NCBI GenBank assembly: GCA_964482955.1 | Contig: CAYZZW010000029.1 | Span: 1-42,685 of the forward strand | Source: JAPLSN01 sp964482955 | Lineage (GTDB): Bacteria; Spirochaetota; Spirochaetia; Treponematales; UBA12059 | DNA length: 42,685 nt | Direction of reading: 5' to 3' | Part shown: piece after piece, positions 30,867 through 39,003 of the stretch | How the letters are laid out: each line of letters begins with the position of its first letter | Position numbering within the stretch: the first letter of the stretch is position 1 | The notes under the pieces: model-generated | What the model was told of the DNA's origin: nothing | Databases searched by the model: none | What the model saw: only the letters and a program-made list of their open reading frames with translations | Position numbers and translations under genes: made by a program

Positions 30867-32399
30867 ATGAAAACCTTTGCCGTCGTCTACCACGGCGAGG
30901 CGACCGAGTTCGCCTCAAAGCCGATCCACGGAGGGCCGAACGCCTTCGCGCGGGTCCTCGATTTCCTATCCTCCTTCGACGACCTCGCCGGCGCGCTCGT
31001 GCTCGCGGGGGAGCGGGCTCCCGAAGCCTGCCCGTATCCCGTCGTATCCAAGCCGAAATGGACGATGCGGGACGTCTTCGAAGCGGCGGACTCGGCGGTA
31101 CGAGGCCTGCCCGACGTGGACGCCGTGCTGTATCTCTGGGGCGATTGTCCGTGCCTCGATCCGGCCTTGGCGCGGCGCATGCTGGCCGAATTCCGGAAAT
31201 ACCGCGCCGAATACCACTTCGCCGACGGCTACCCGCCCGGCATCGCGGTGGAGATCCTGAGGCCGCGCATACTGCCGGCCCTCGCGGCCCTGTGCAAGAC
31301 CGACGCCATACCCGTGGCACGGGACGGCGTGTTCACGGTCGTGCAGCGCGACATCAATTCCTTCGACGTCGAAACCGAGATTTCCGACGTCGACCTGCGC
31401 GAATACCGGGTGAGCCTCTCCTGCGGCACGAAGCGCGACTTCCTCACCGTGGAGCGCCTGCTCTCCCTCGGGCCGGTCGACGCGGAGAGCGTTCAACGAG
31501 GCCTGCCCGAACACCCGGAACTGCTCCGCGCGGTGCCCGCCTTCCTCTCTGTCCAAGTGACGGGCGGCTGTCAGCAAGCGTGTTCGTACTGCCCGTATCC
31601 GCGCTTCCAGGAGCGGGTGGGGGCGGGCGGCGCTCTCCTCGAACGGACCGACTTCATGACCGTGGCGGATTTCGATCGGCTCATGGAAGAGGCGCGCGCC
31701 CTCTGCGACGATCTCGTCGTCGACCTCGCGCCCTGGGGCGAGCCGTCCCGTCACCCGGACTTTCCGGCCCTCGTCCGCTCGGTCATGTCGCGGCCGCGCT
31801 TCCGCCTCATCGTGGAGACGAGCGGCCTGGGCTGGAAACCCGGCGTCCTCGAGGCGGCGGCTGAATCGGGCGAGGATCGCGTCGACTGGATCGTGTCCCT
31901 CGACGATCCGGACCCCGCCGGCTACGCGTCCCTGCGCGGCGGCGGACGCGAGGAGGCGGAAGCCTGCGCCGAACGTCTCATCGCCCTTTCTCCGGATCAC
32001 GTCCACGTCCAGGCCGTGCGCATGGTCGACAACGAGGAGCGGCTCGAAGCCTTCTACCGGGGATGGAAAAAGAAGACCGACCATGTCATCATCCAGAAAT
32101 ACGACGCTTTCGCCGGGTATCTCCCGGACCGCTCGGTCGCGGATCTTTCTCCGCTGGCGCGGCCGCCGTGCCGCCACCTGGCGCGCGACCTCACCGTGCT
32201 CGTGGACGGGGCGGTGCCGCTCTGCCGCGAATGCCTGGGCCCCGGCGCGGTGCCGGACGCCGCGTTCCTCGGGAACGTCTTCGCGGACGGCCTGGACGCG
32301 GTTTGGCAGGCGGGCGAACCCTTCTTCGCGCGGCACGCGAAGGCCGATTATTCCGGAATCTGCGGACGGTGCGATGAATACCATACCTACAACGCTTGA
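30867..32399 (+). CDS. Spiro-SPASM radical SAM protein with N-terminal nucleotidyltransferase-like domain
   Basis: 510 residues from the ATG at 30867 (AAGGG just upstream). Residues 1-215 resemble an SpsF-type cytidylyltransferase fold (LWGDCPCLDPAL around 90-101). Residues 225-420 are a radical SAM core with Cys235, Cys239 and Cys242 (CQQACSYC) binding the SAM [4Fe-4S] cluster. Residues 435-505 hold a SPASM-type Cys set (435, 453, 456, 499, 502) for further clusters. This architecture corresponds to the spirochaete-restricted spiro-SPASM family, whose reaction is unknown. First gene of a seven-gene operon with activated-sugar genes, suggesting radical modification of a sugar, lipid or peptide in that pathway. 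Confidence 0.85.
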   Translation: MKTFAVVYHGEATEFASKPIHGGPNAFARVLDFLSSFDDLAGALVLAGERAPEACPYPVVSKPKWTMRDVFEAADSAVRGLPDVDAVLYLWGDCPCLDPALARRMLAEFRKYRAEYHFADGYPPGIAVEILRPRILPALAALCKTDAIPVARDGVFTVVQRDINSFDVETEISDVDLREYRVSLSCGTKRDFLTVERLLSLGPVDAESVQRGLPEHPELLRAVPAFLSVQVTGGCQQACSYCPYPRFQERVGAGGALLERTDFMTVADFDRLMEEARALCDDLVVDLAPWGEPSRHPDFPALVRSVMSRPRFRLIVETSGLGWKPGVLEAAAESGEDRVDWIVSLDDPDPAGYASLRGGGREEAEACAERLIALSPDHVHVQAVRMVDNEERLEAFYRGWKKKTDHVIIQKYDAFAGYLPDRSVADLSPLARPPCRHLARDLTVLVDGAVPLCRECLGPGAVPDAAFLGNVFADGLDAVWQAGEPFFARHAKADYSGICGRCDEYHTYNA

Positions 32400-33339
32400 C
32401 GCCCGACGCGTCGGCTACACGATCGTCGGCGGCGGCAAGGGGCGCGTCCGGCGCTCCGGCGCGCCCGTGTCCGTCGTCCTCCTCGGGCGCGGATCGCGGC
32501 TCCACCGCGCCGAGCAGCTCCGCGATCTCGAGAAGGCCGGCTTCGTCTCAATCATCTCGGTGGAGAAGGCCGGCGAATCCGTCGAAGTCGAATCGCTCGC
32601 CTCCCTGGCGCCGTCCGTGCGCTACCTCCTCGTGGAGGAGGAAGTCACGGACGGCGAAAAGGTCAACATCGCCGTGCGCGAATCGCCCGAGCCGTACGTG
32701 TTCGTCGTGCGCGACGGCATGCGCCTGTCCACGTCGACGCTCTCCAGCCGCTTTTTCGAACGGCTCTCGGAGCGGGCGCTCCTCTGCGCCACGCCCGTGT
32801 TCTCGACGCCGAAGGGCGACGCGATACCCTCGCTGGCGTTTCCGGCCTTCGACGGCTCATCGATCAGGTTCATCGTGGCGAATTCGGCGAAGGACGACGA
32901 CAAGAACGCGTATCCCTTCGACTACTGCGGCATCTACCATCGGGAAAAATTCTCGATGCTGGGCGGCTACGACTGGACGCTCCGCAATCCGCACTGGCAA
33001 AAGCTCGATTTCGGTCTGCGGGCGTGGCTGTGGGGCGAGGAGATCCGGTCGCTTCACGCGCTGAAGCTCCTCGTGGACCGCGACATGCCCGCCGACGACT
33101 CGACTACCGACGCGGACTACGTCCGTTTCTACCTCAAGAACCTCGCGCCCGCGTATCGTTCCGACCAGGGCGTCCTCCCGTGGTCGCGCGCGCTGCCGTT
33201 CTGTTTCGGCTCCGGCTTGGGACCGATCCGCGCCTTTTCGGAGTTCCTCGCGGCCCGCGCCTGGGTCGGCGTCAACCGGTACCGCTTCAAGCTGGACGCG
33301 CGCGCCCTCGTCGACCTCTGGGAGCCTTTGTCGTCATGA
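32374..33339 (+). CDS. GT-A-fold glycosyltransferase-like protein
   Basis: 321 residues, ATG at 32374, overlapping the spiro-SPASM gene by 26 nt with no clear Shine-Dalgarno, so reinitiation is likely. It resembles family 2-like glycosyltransferases weakly: VSVVLLGRG at the start, a nucleotide-sugar-like VFVVRDGM segment where a DxD would be expected, and a YHREKFSMLGGYDW...LDFGLRAWLWGEEI block similar to the acceptor region GGFDE...EDxDLGLR. The metal-binding DxD is not evident, so activity is uncertain. Its place between the radical SAM and cytidylyltransferase genes supports a glycan role. Confidence 0.6.
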   Translation: MNTIPTTLDARRVGYTIVGGGKGRVRRSGAPVSVVLLGRGSRLHRAEQLRDLEKAGFVSIISVEKAGESVEVESLASLAPSVRYLLVEEEVTDGEKVNIAVRESPEPYVFVVRDGMRLSTSTLSSRFFERLSERALLCATPVFSTPKGDAIPSLAFPAFDGSSIRFIVANSAKDDDKNAYPFDYCGIYHREKFSMLGGYDWTLRNPHWQKLDFGLRAWLWGEEIRSLHALKLLVDRDMPADDSTTDADYVRFYLKNLAPAYRSDQGVLPWSRALPFCFGSGLGPIRAFSEFLAARAWVGVNRYRFKLDARALVDLWEPLSS

Positions 33340-33998
33340 CCGGCATCATCGTCCAGGCGCGGCTCGATTCGACGCGCCTTCCGCGCAAGGCGCTCCTGCC
33401 CTTCGGCGACACGACCCTGCTCGGTTCGGCGCTCAGGCGGCTTTCGCGCGTCCCGGCGGACTACCGCATCCTCGCGGTCGACGACGCGAGCTTCCAGGAG
33501 CTCGCCCCGGTCGCGGAGGCGGCCGGCTTCGAAATCATGTCCGGCCCGAAGGAAGACGTCCTCGCGCGCTTCGAACTCGTGATCCGCGCGTACGGCATGG
33601 AACGCGTCGTGCGGGCCACGGGCGACAATCCCCTCGTCTCGCCGGAGCTCGCGACGAAGCTGCTCAAGGCCTCGGGGAACGCGGATTACGCGGGCTACGT
33701 CGGCATGCCGCTCGGCATGGGCGTGGAGGTGGTCGATGCCGGCGCCTTGCTCGAAGCCGCCGCCGAAGCCGAGGATCCGTACGAGCGGGAACACGTCTGC
33801 CCGTACCTCTACCGGCGTCCCGAGCAGTTCGCCATCCGCAAGCCGGAAGCGCCCGCCGCGTACCGCCTGCCCGATGGCCGCGTCACTGTCGACACGGAAG
33901 ACGATTACCGCGCGGCGCTCGCCGTCGTCGGGAAGCTCGGTCCCGATCCGGCGACGCTCGACGTCGTCCGCTTCCTCAAGGCGGGAGCCGCCAGGTGA
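33336..33998 (+). CDS. SpsF-like cytidylyltransferase
   Basis: 220 residues, start overlapping the previous stop (ATGA). N-terminal IIVQARLDSTRLPRKALLPFG is the nucleotide-binding loop of the SpsF/CMP-sugar synthetase-like cytidylyltransferases (CMP-KDO, CMP-nonulosonate, spore coat polysaccharide SpsF). RATGDNPLVSPEL supplies the metal-binding Asp. It probably activates a sugar or sugar acid with CTP. The sugar is unknown; a nonulosonic acid is suggested by the PseG-like domain encoded next. Confidence 0.82.
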   Translation: MTGIIVQARLDSTRLPRKALLPFGDTTLLGSALRRLSRVPADYRILAVDDASFQELAPVAEAAGFEIMSGPKEDVLARFELVIRAYGMERVVRATGDNPLVSPELATKLLKASGNADYAGYVGMPLGMGVEVVDAGALLEAAAEAEDPYEREHVCPYLYRRPEQFAIRKPEAPAAYRLPDGRVTVDTEDDYRAALAVVGKLGPDPATLDVVRFLKAGAAR

Positions 33999-35767
33999 AG
34001 CGAGTCCTCCTCGTCCCCTCGGTCGCGAAGGGAAACGGCTCCGGCCACCTCGTCCGCTGCCTCTCGCTCGCTCGAAAGCTCGGCCGGCTCGGGATCGACG
34101 CCGCCCTGTACGTCGGATCGGGCGACGATCGCGCCGCGTGGAAGGGCGCGGAAATCTCGCTCGCGTATCCCGACGAAACGCGCGACGTCCGACTGCTCGC
34201 CGCGGTCGAGGGGGATTGGGACCTGGTGATCCTCGATCGCCGGGCCTCGACGCGCGACGAGCTCCGGGCCTGGCGCCGCGTCGCCCCCACGCTGGCCGTG
34301 GACGAAGGCGGCGTCGGACGCGACGAAGCTTCCTACCTCGTGGACATCCTGCCGCGACCCGGCCGTCCGGGGCGCGACGATCCGAACAAGACCGAGCCGG
34401 GCTTCCTCGAGCTGCCCGTCCGACGCCGCGAACCCCCGAAACGAATCGAGCGCGTCCTCGTCACCTTCGGCGGCGAGGATCGGCTGGCGCTCGCGCGGGC
34501 CGTCGCCCGCGGACTCGTGGCCAGAAAGCTCTGCAAGGCGTCGAACCTCACCATCGTCTCCGGCCCGCTCTCGGCCGGCGGCGCCGACGAAGCTCCCGAG
34601 CTGGCTGGCGCGACCGCGCTGGCGTCGGTGCAGGATCTCAAGGAACACCTCGCGTCCTTCGACCTCGTGATCACCCAGTTCGGCCTGACGGCCCTCGAAG
34701 CGGCGTGGGCGGGCTGCGCGGTGGCCCTCGTGAGCCCGACCCGCTACCATCGCGCCCTCGCGAAGGCGGCGGGCTTCCTCGACGCGGGGCTCCGCAGGCT
34801 GTCGGTGCCGACCCTGCGCCGCGCTCTCGAGGATCCGGAAGCGCTCGCCACCCGCAGTTCCCGGGCCGCGCCCTCGCGCCGCGAGGATCTCGCCGCGTTC
34901 GTGGCCGCCTTGCCCCTGCCCGGCAAGCGGGCGTGCCCGGCGTGCGCTTCGACGGCGCGCCGCACCCTCGCGCGCTTCGAAACGAAGTCGTATTTCCGCT
35001 GTTCGGACTGCGGCATGACCTACCTGGAACGCTTCGCGGACCGCTCCGAGGCGTACGCGGAATCCTATTTTTTCGACGAGTACCGGAAGCAGTACGGCAA
35101 GACCTACCTCGAGGATTTCCCGAACCTCGCCCGCCTCGCGAAGTCCCGCCTCGGCGCGCTCCGTCGCGTCGTCGGGACGCCCGACGGCAAGACCGTGCTC
35201 GACGTCGGCTGCGCCTACGGCGCCTTCCTGGCGGAAGCGCGGAAGGAAGGCTGGAAGCCCTTCGGCATCGACGTTTCCCGCGAGGCGGTGGCCCACGTGC
35301 GCGACGTCCTCGCCATCCCGGCCGTGGCCGACGCGTTTCCCGATACGCGGGCCCTCGAACGCCTGCCGAAACCGGTCGACTGCCTGACCATGTGGTACGT
35401 GATCGAGCATTTCGACGATCTCGAAGCCGTGCTTGCCGCGGCGGACGGGCTGCTCGCCCCCGGGGGGATCTTCGCGTTCTCCACGCCCGCGGGCGACGGG
35501 GTGTCCGCGCTCCGCGACCGCCGCGCCTTCCTCGAACGGAGCCCCGACGACCACTTCACCGTCTGGTCGCGACGCGCGACGCGCGCCTTCCTCGCACGCC
35601 GCGGTTATCGCGTCGTCCTGCTCCGCTCGACCGGCCACCATCCCGAGCGCTTTCCGTTCGCGAGGGCGGACGGGCGCGGTCTTCGGGGGGCGCTCGCGTC
35701 CCTCTGCTCGAGGCTGTTCGGCCTCGGCGACACGTTCGAATGCTACGCGATCAAGGAACCCCGATGA
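33995..35767 (+). CDS. PseG/SpsG-like domain fused to a zinc-ribbon methyltransferase
   Basis: 590 residues, start overlapping the previous stop. Residues 1-300 are PseG/SpsG-like, a GT-B-type fold seen in UDP-sugar hydrolases of pseudaminate synthesis and in SpsG: GNGSGHLVRCLSLA at 13-26, VTFGGEDRLALA, and VITQFGLTALEAAWAG. Residues 312-345 are a zinc ribbon (Cys314, 317, 336, 339). Residues 360-590 are a class I SAM methyltransferase (VLDVGCAYGAFL at 401-412, MWYVIEHFDDLE). The zinc-ribbon plus Methyltransf_23 pair resembles sugar C- or O-methyltransferases such as those acting on NDP-sugars. The fusion suggests hydrolysis or transfer and methylation of the same sugar. Confidence 0.78.
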   Translation: MKRVLLVPSVAKGNGSGHLVRCLSLARKLGRLGIDAALYVGSGDDRAAWKGAEISLAYPDETRDVRLLAAVEGDWDLVILDRRASTRDELRAWRRVAPTLAVDEGGVGRDEASYLVDILPRPGRPGRDDPNKTEPGFLELPVRRREPPKRIERVLVTFGGEDRLALARAVARGLVARKLCKASNLTIVSGPLSAGGADEAPELAGATALASVQDLKEHLASFDLVITQFGLTALEAAWAGCAVALVSPTRYHRALAKAAGFLDAGLRRLSVPTLRRALEDPEALATRSSRAAPSRREDLAAFVAALPLPGKRACPACASTARRTLARFETKSYFRCSDCGMTYLERFADRSEAYAESYFFDEYRKQYGKTYLEDFPNLARLAKSRLGALRRVVGTPDGKTVLDVGCAYGAFLAEARKEGWKPFGIDVSREAVAHVRDVLAIPAVADAFPDTRALERLPKPVDCLTMWYVIEHFDDLEAVLAAADGLLAPGGIFAFSTPAGDGVSALRDRRAFLERSPDDHFTVWSRRATRAFLARRGYRVVLLRSTGHHPERFPFARADGRGLRGALASLCSRLFGLGDTFECYAIKEPR

Positions 35768-37338
35768 CGAAGACGGTCTTCATACTCGGCGCCGGCGGCA
35801 TGCAAGTCCCGGCCATCCGCGCGGCCCGCGAACGCGGCTTCCGCGTCGTCGTCGCGGACGGTTCCGACCGCGCGGTCGGCATACCGCTCGCGGACGAATT
35901 CCGCCACGTCGATCTCCGCGACACGGACGGACTCCTCGCCGCCGCCACCGAACTCGCGGAGCGGGACGGGCTCGCGGGCGTGTTCACCGCGGGCACCGAT
36001 TTTTCCCAGGCGGTGTCGTACCTGGCGGAACGGCTCGGCCTGCCCTCGGTGCCGCTCCAGGCGGCGCGCAACGCGTCGGACAAGGCCCTCATGCGCGAAG
36101 CCCTGAAGCGCGCCGGCGTGGGTTGCCCGGATTTCGCCGTCGTCGCCGACGCGGAAGGGGGCAGGGCGGCCGCCGCCCGAATCGACTATCCGCTCGTCGT
36201 GAAGCCAGTCGACAACATGGGCGCCCGCGGCTGCGCCCTCGCGCGCGACGCTTCCAGCCTCGACGAAGCCCTGGCCGACGCGCTCTCCCATTCGCGCTCC
36301 GGACGCGCCGTCGTCGAGGAGTACATGGACGGCCCCGAGTTCAGCATCGACGCCCTCGTCTGGAACGGGCGCATCGTCGTCTGCGGCGTCGCCGACCGCC
36401 ACGTCACCTTCGCCCCGTATTTCGTCGAGATGGGCCACACCATGCCGACCGACCGGGGCGCCGACGAAGTCGCCGAAGTCCTCCGCGTGTTCAAGGCGGG
36501 CGTGCGCGCCCTCGGCATCGAGAACGGCGTCGCGAAGGGCGACATGAAGCTCACGAGGGACGGGGCCAAGGTTGGCGAGATCGCGGCGCGGCTTTCCGGC
36601 GGCTTCATGTCCGGCTGGACTTATCCGTATTCCACCGGCGTCGACCTGACCGGCGCCGCCCTCGACTTGGCCACGGGCCTCCATCCGGACGGCCTGTCGC
36701 CGCGATGGCACGCCACGAGCGCGGAGCGCGCCTGGATTTCGATACCCGGCCGTATCCGCTCCGTCGTCGGCCTCGTCGAGGCGGAAACCGTGCCCTACGT
36801 CAAGAACGTGTTCCCGCGCTCCAAGGAAGGCGACGTCGTGGTCTTCCCCTCGAACAACGTCGAAAAGTGCGGCAACGTCATCTCGCAGGCGCCGACTCGG
36901 TCGCTCGCCGTCGAAGCCGCGGAATCCGCGTGCCGGCGCGTCCTCATCCGGCTCGAACCGAACGTGCCGGAGACGGACGCCTTCCTGGCGCTTCCCTGCG
37001 GCGGGTCGGCGAGCTGGCCGCCCGCCGCGTACCCGTCGACCTCGTCGTCGACGCTGGCCGCCATCGAGGCTTTGCGTCCGGGCACGGGCAAGCCCCGCGG
37101 CGGCGAAATCACCGTGGCGCCCTGTCCCGCCGCGGAGCGGGACGCCGTCCGCGACTGGCAGGGCAGGGGGCTTTCCGAAGCCGTCGAGGCGGTCCGCCGG
37201 CTCACGGGCTTCGTCTGGGCGTCCGGGAGCGACGCGGCCACGCTCGGCGCCGAGTTCTGGCGGGCGCTCCTCCGCGGCGGCTACCAGGGCGCGGCCTATC
37301 TCGTCGATTCGGCCCGCGCCGGGAGCTCCGAGGCGTGA
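35764..37338 (+). CDS. ATP-grasp ligase
   Basis: 524 residues, start overlapping the previous stop. N-terminal pre-ATP-grasp Rossmann part (TVFILGAGGMQVPAIRAARERG, 4-25). ATP-grasp core at about 105-310 with YPLVVKPVDNMGARG, VVEEYMDGPEFSID, and the magnesium-binding EIAARLSGGF. The C-terminal 200 residues are of uncertain family. ATP-grasp enzymes of the PurK/carbamoyl-phosphate synthetase-like type join a carboxylate to an amine via acyl phosphate. Here it may couple an amino acid or similar group to the operon's sugar product. Substrate unknown. Confidence 0.82.
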   Translation: MTKTVFILGAGGMQVPAIRAARERGFRVVVADGSDRAVGIPLADEFRHVDLRDTDGLLAAATELAERDGLAGVFTAGTDFSQAVSYLAERLGLPSVPLQAARNASDKALMREALKRAGVGCPDFAVVADAEGGRAAAARIDYPLVVKPVDNMGARGCALARDASSLDEALADALSHSRSGRAVVEEYMDGPEFSIDALVWNGRIVVCGVADRHVTFAPYFVEMGHTMPTDRGADEVAEVLRVFKAGVRALGIENGVAKGDMKLTRDGAKVGEIAARLSGGFMSGWTYPYSTGVDLTGAALDLATGLHPDGLSPRWHATSAERAWISIPGRIRSVVGLVEAETVPYVKNVFPRSKEGDVVVFPSNNVEKCGNVISQAPTRSLAVEAAESACRRVLIRLEPNVPETDAFLALPCGGSASWPPAAYPSTSSSTLAAIEALRPGTGKPRGGEITVAPCPAAERDAVRDWQGRGLSEAVEAVRRLTGFVWASGSDAATLGAEFWRALLRGGYQGAAYLVDSARAGSSEA

Positions 37339-38384
37339 ACGCGTTCGCCCGCGTCCGCCGGGCGCTCTGCCTGTGCGCGGCCTTCGCGCTTTTCGCCGCC
37401 GCCGCGCGCGCCGACGAAAGCCTCGACGCCGCGGCCAAGCGGCTCGGCGCGCGGCTCGTCTACGATCCGCTCACCGGCACCGGCTCCGTCGAGCGGTCCG
37501 ACTTCCGCGTCGCCTTCAAGACCGGTTTTCCCTTTTTCTCGTTCGACGGCGCGCTCAGGCGTCTCGAGCCGGTACGCGCCGAGGGCGGCGTCCTCACGCT
37601 CCCCGAATCGTCCGGAAGCGCCCTGGCCGCCTACTTTTCCGAGCGCGAAACCGAGCGGAAGAGCCATTTCCGCGTGGCCGTCATCGTCATCGATCCGGGA
37701 CACGGCGGAAAGGATCCGGGCGCCATCGGGGAACACAAGGTCGGCTCCGGTACCCTTCGGGTCCTGGAAAAGGACCTCGCCCTCGCGACGGCGCTCCGGC
37801 TCCGGGACCGCCTCCGCTCGGCGTTTCCGGACCGCGACATCGTGATGACCCGCGATACTGACACGTACCCGACCCTCGAAGAGCGGGTGGCCAAGGCGCA
37901 TTCGGTCGAACTGGAATCCAACGAGGCGGTCATCTACGTCTCCATCCACGCGAACGCTTCGTTCAACAAGAAGGCCAACGGGTACGAAGTCTGGTATCTC
38001 GACCCGGATTACCGCCGCCGCGACCTGGTGGATCCCAAGAAGGCGTCGGAAGCCGATCCCTCGATCGTCTCGATCTGGAACAACATGCTCGAGGAGGAAT
38101 ACACCACCGAGAGCTTCATGCTCGCCAAGCGCATCTCGACCCGCCTGGCCGAAACCCTGGGCGACGCGACGCGGAACCGGGGCATACGGGCGGAGCAGTG
38201 GTTCGTGGTGCGGAACGCCAAGATGCCCTCGGTGCTCGTCGAACTCGGTTTCGTGACGGAACCGGACGAAGCGCGCAAGCTCGCGGACCGCGCTTACTTG
38301 TCCAAGCTGGGCGACGCCGTCTATAATGGCGTCGTCGATTTCATCGACAACTTCGAAAAGCGCGGAGGGACTCCCGCCCCATGA
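37335..38384 (+). CDS. N-acetylmuramoyl-L-alanine amidase (AmiC-like, Amidase_3)
   Basis: 349 residues from a GTG at 37335 that overlaps the previous stop (GTGA). GAGG-like bases lie just upstream, and the signal peptide (residues 1-27, ending ARADES) fits this start. The catalytic zinc domain spans 115-340: DPGHGGKDPG (His123), VLEKDLALA (Glu145), YVSIHANAS (His205) and VELGFVTEPDEA (catalytic Glu). It cleaves the peptide side chain from peptidoglycan in the periplasm, for cell separation or flagellar passage through the wall. Presence in a sugar-modification operon next to flaA is notable. Confidence 0.92.
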   Translation: MNAFARVRRALCLCAAFALFAAAARADESLDAAAKRLGARLVYDPLTGTGSVERSDFRVAFKTGFPFFSFDGALRRLEPVRAEGGVLTLPESSGSALAAYFSERETERKSHFRVAVIVIDPGHGGKDPGAIGEHKVGSGTLRVLEKDLALATALRLRDRLRSAFPDRDIVMTRDTDTYPTLEERVAKAHSVELESNEAVIYVSIHANASFNKKANGYEVWYLDPDYRRRDLVDPKKASEADPSIVSIWNNMLEEEYTTESFMLAKRISTRLAETLGDATRNRGIRAEQWFVVRNAKMPSVLVELGFVTEPDEARKLADRAYLSKLGDAVYNGVVDFIDNFEKRGGTPAP

Positions 38385-38923
38385 AAGCTCGCCTCGCGGC
38401 CCATGTCATCAAGACCGGACGGGATATCCTGCTCGACCGGAGATACTTCTGGATCGTCGTGACCTCGTTCGTGACGCTGGTTTCGGCCCTCGCCTGGGCG
38501 TTCGCTCCCGCGAAACCGCGCGAGAGCGCGTTTTTCTACCAGAATGTCGGGTCGGGCGGCCTTCGCGCGGAAATCCGGCAGGTCCTGCCCGGAAAGGGAT
38601 TCGAGGACGAGGTCGAGCGCGTCGTGGCTGAATACCTGCTCGGGCCCGTATCCCCGGGCTTGCGCGAGCTGTTTCCGGAAGAAACGTCGCTCCGTTCCCT
38701 TATCTATAGGAAGAAGATCCTCTATATCGACCTTTCGAAGGAAGCCGTGCTGGCCGGCGACGAGGCCGGGATCGGATTCCTCGCCCTGGAGCGCACCGTG
38801 CGTTCCGCTTTTCCGGGTATCAGCTCGATACGGGTGACGATCGACGGCCAGATTCCCGACGGAACGAGGTTGGCGCGAATGAACGGCCGAAACGCCCGAA
38901 CGGACAAAAAAAACCGAAAATAA
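38381..38923 (+). CDS. GerMN-domain membrane protein
   Basis: 180 residues; start overlaps the amidase stop (ATGA). A membrane segment at about 22-42 precedes a GerMN domain (50-170): VERVVAEYLLGPVSPGL, ILYIDLS, LERTVRSAF. GerMN domains occur in sporulation GerM and in peptidoglycan-associated proteins beside amidases. It is likely an extracytoplasmic partner of the amidase. Its TAA stop forms part of the inverted repeat in the flaA promoter. Confidence 0.82.
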   Translation: MKARLAAHVIKTGRDILLDRRYFWIVVTSFVTLVSALAWAFAPAKPRESAFFYQNVGSGGLRAEIRQVLPGKGFEDEVERVVAEYLLGPVSPGLRELFPEETSLRSLIYRKKILYIDLSKEAVLAGDEAGIGFLALERTVRSAFPGISSIRVTIDGQIPDGTRLARMNGRNARTDKKNRK

Positions 38924-38966
38924 TTGACAAAGGAAAGCCCCCGACTATAATTTCACCTGTCAATTA
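38921..38966 (+). promoter_or_regulatory. Strong flaA promoter inside a perfect inverted repeat
   Basis: TTGACA (38924-38929), 16-bp spacer, consensus TATAAT (38946-38951). Nine-bp arms TAATTGACA (38921-38929) and TGTCAATTA (38958-38966) flank the -10; the first contains the -35 and the second covers the expected +1. This is an operator-like design, or a coincidence of -35 sequence and initial transcribed region. Confidence 0.75.
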
Positions 38967-39003
38967 CGCCCGAAAGAAGCGCACTGGAGAAAGGAGCACG
39001 CGA

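Noticed and set aside
30630..30893. N-terminal extension of NrdJ through the palindrome cluster
   Set aside because: It would translate the NrdR boxes and repeats; the ATG at 30629 has a consensus ribosome-binding site and the correct NrdJ N-terminus.
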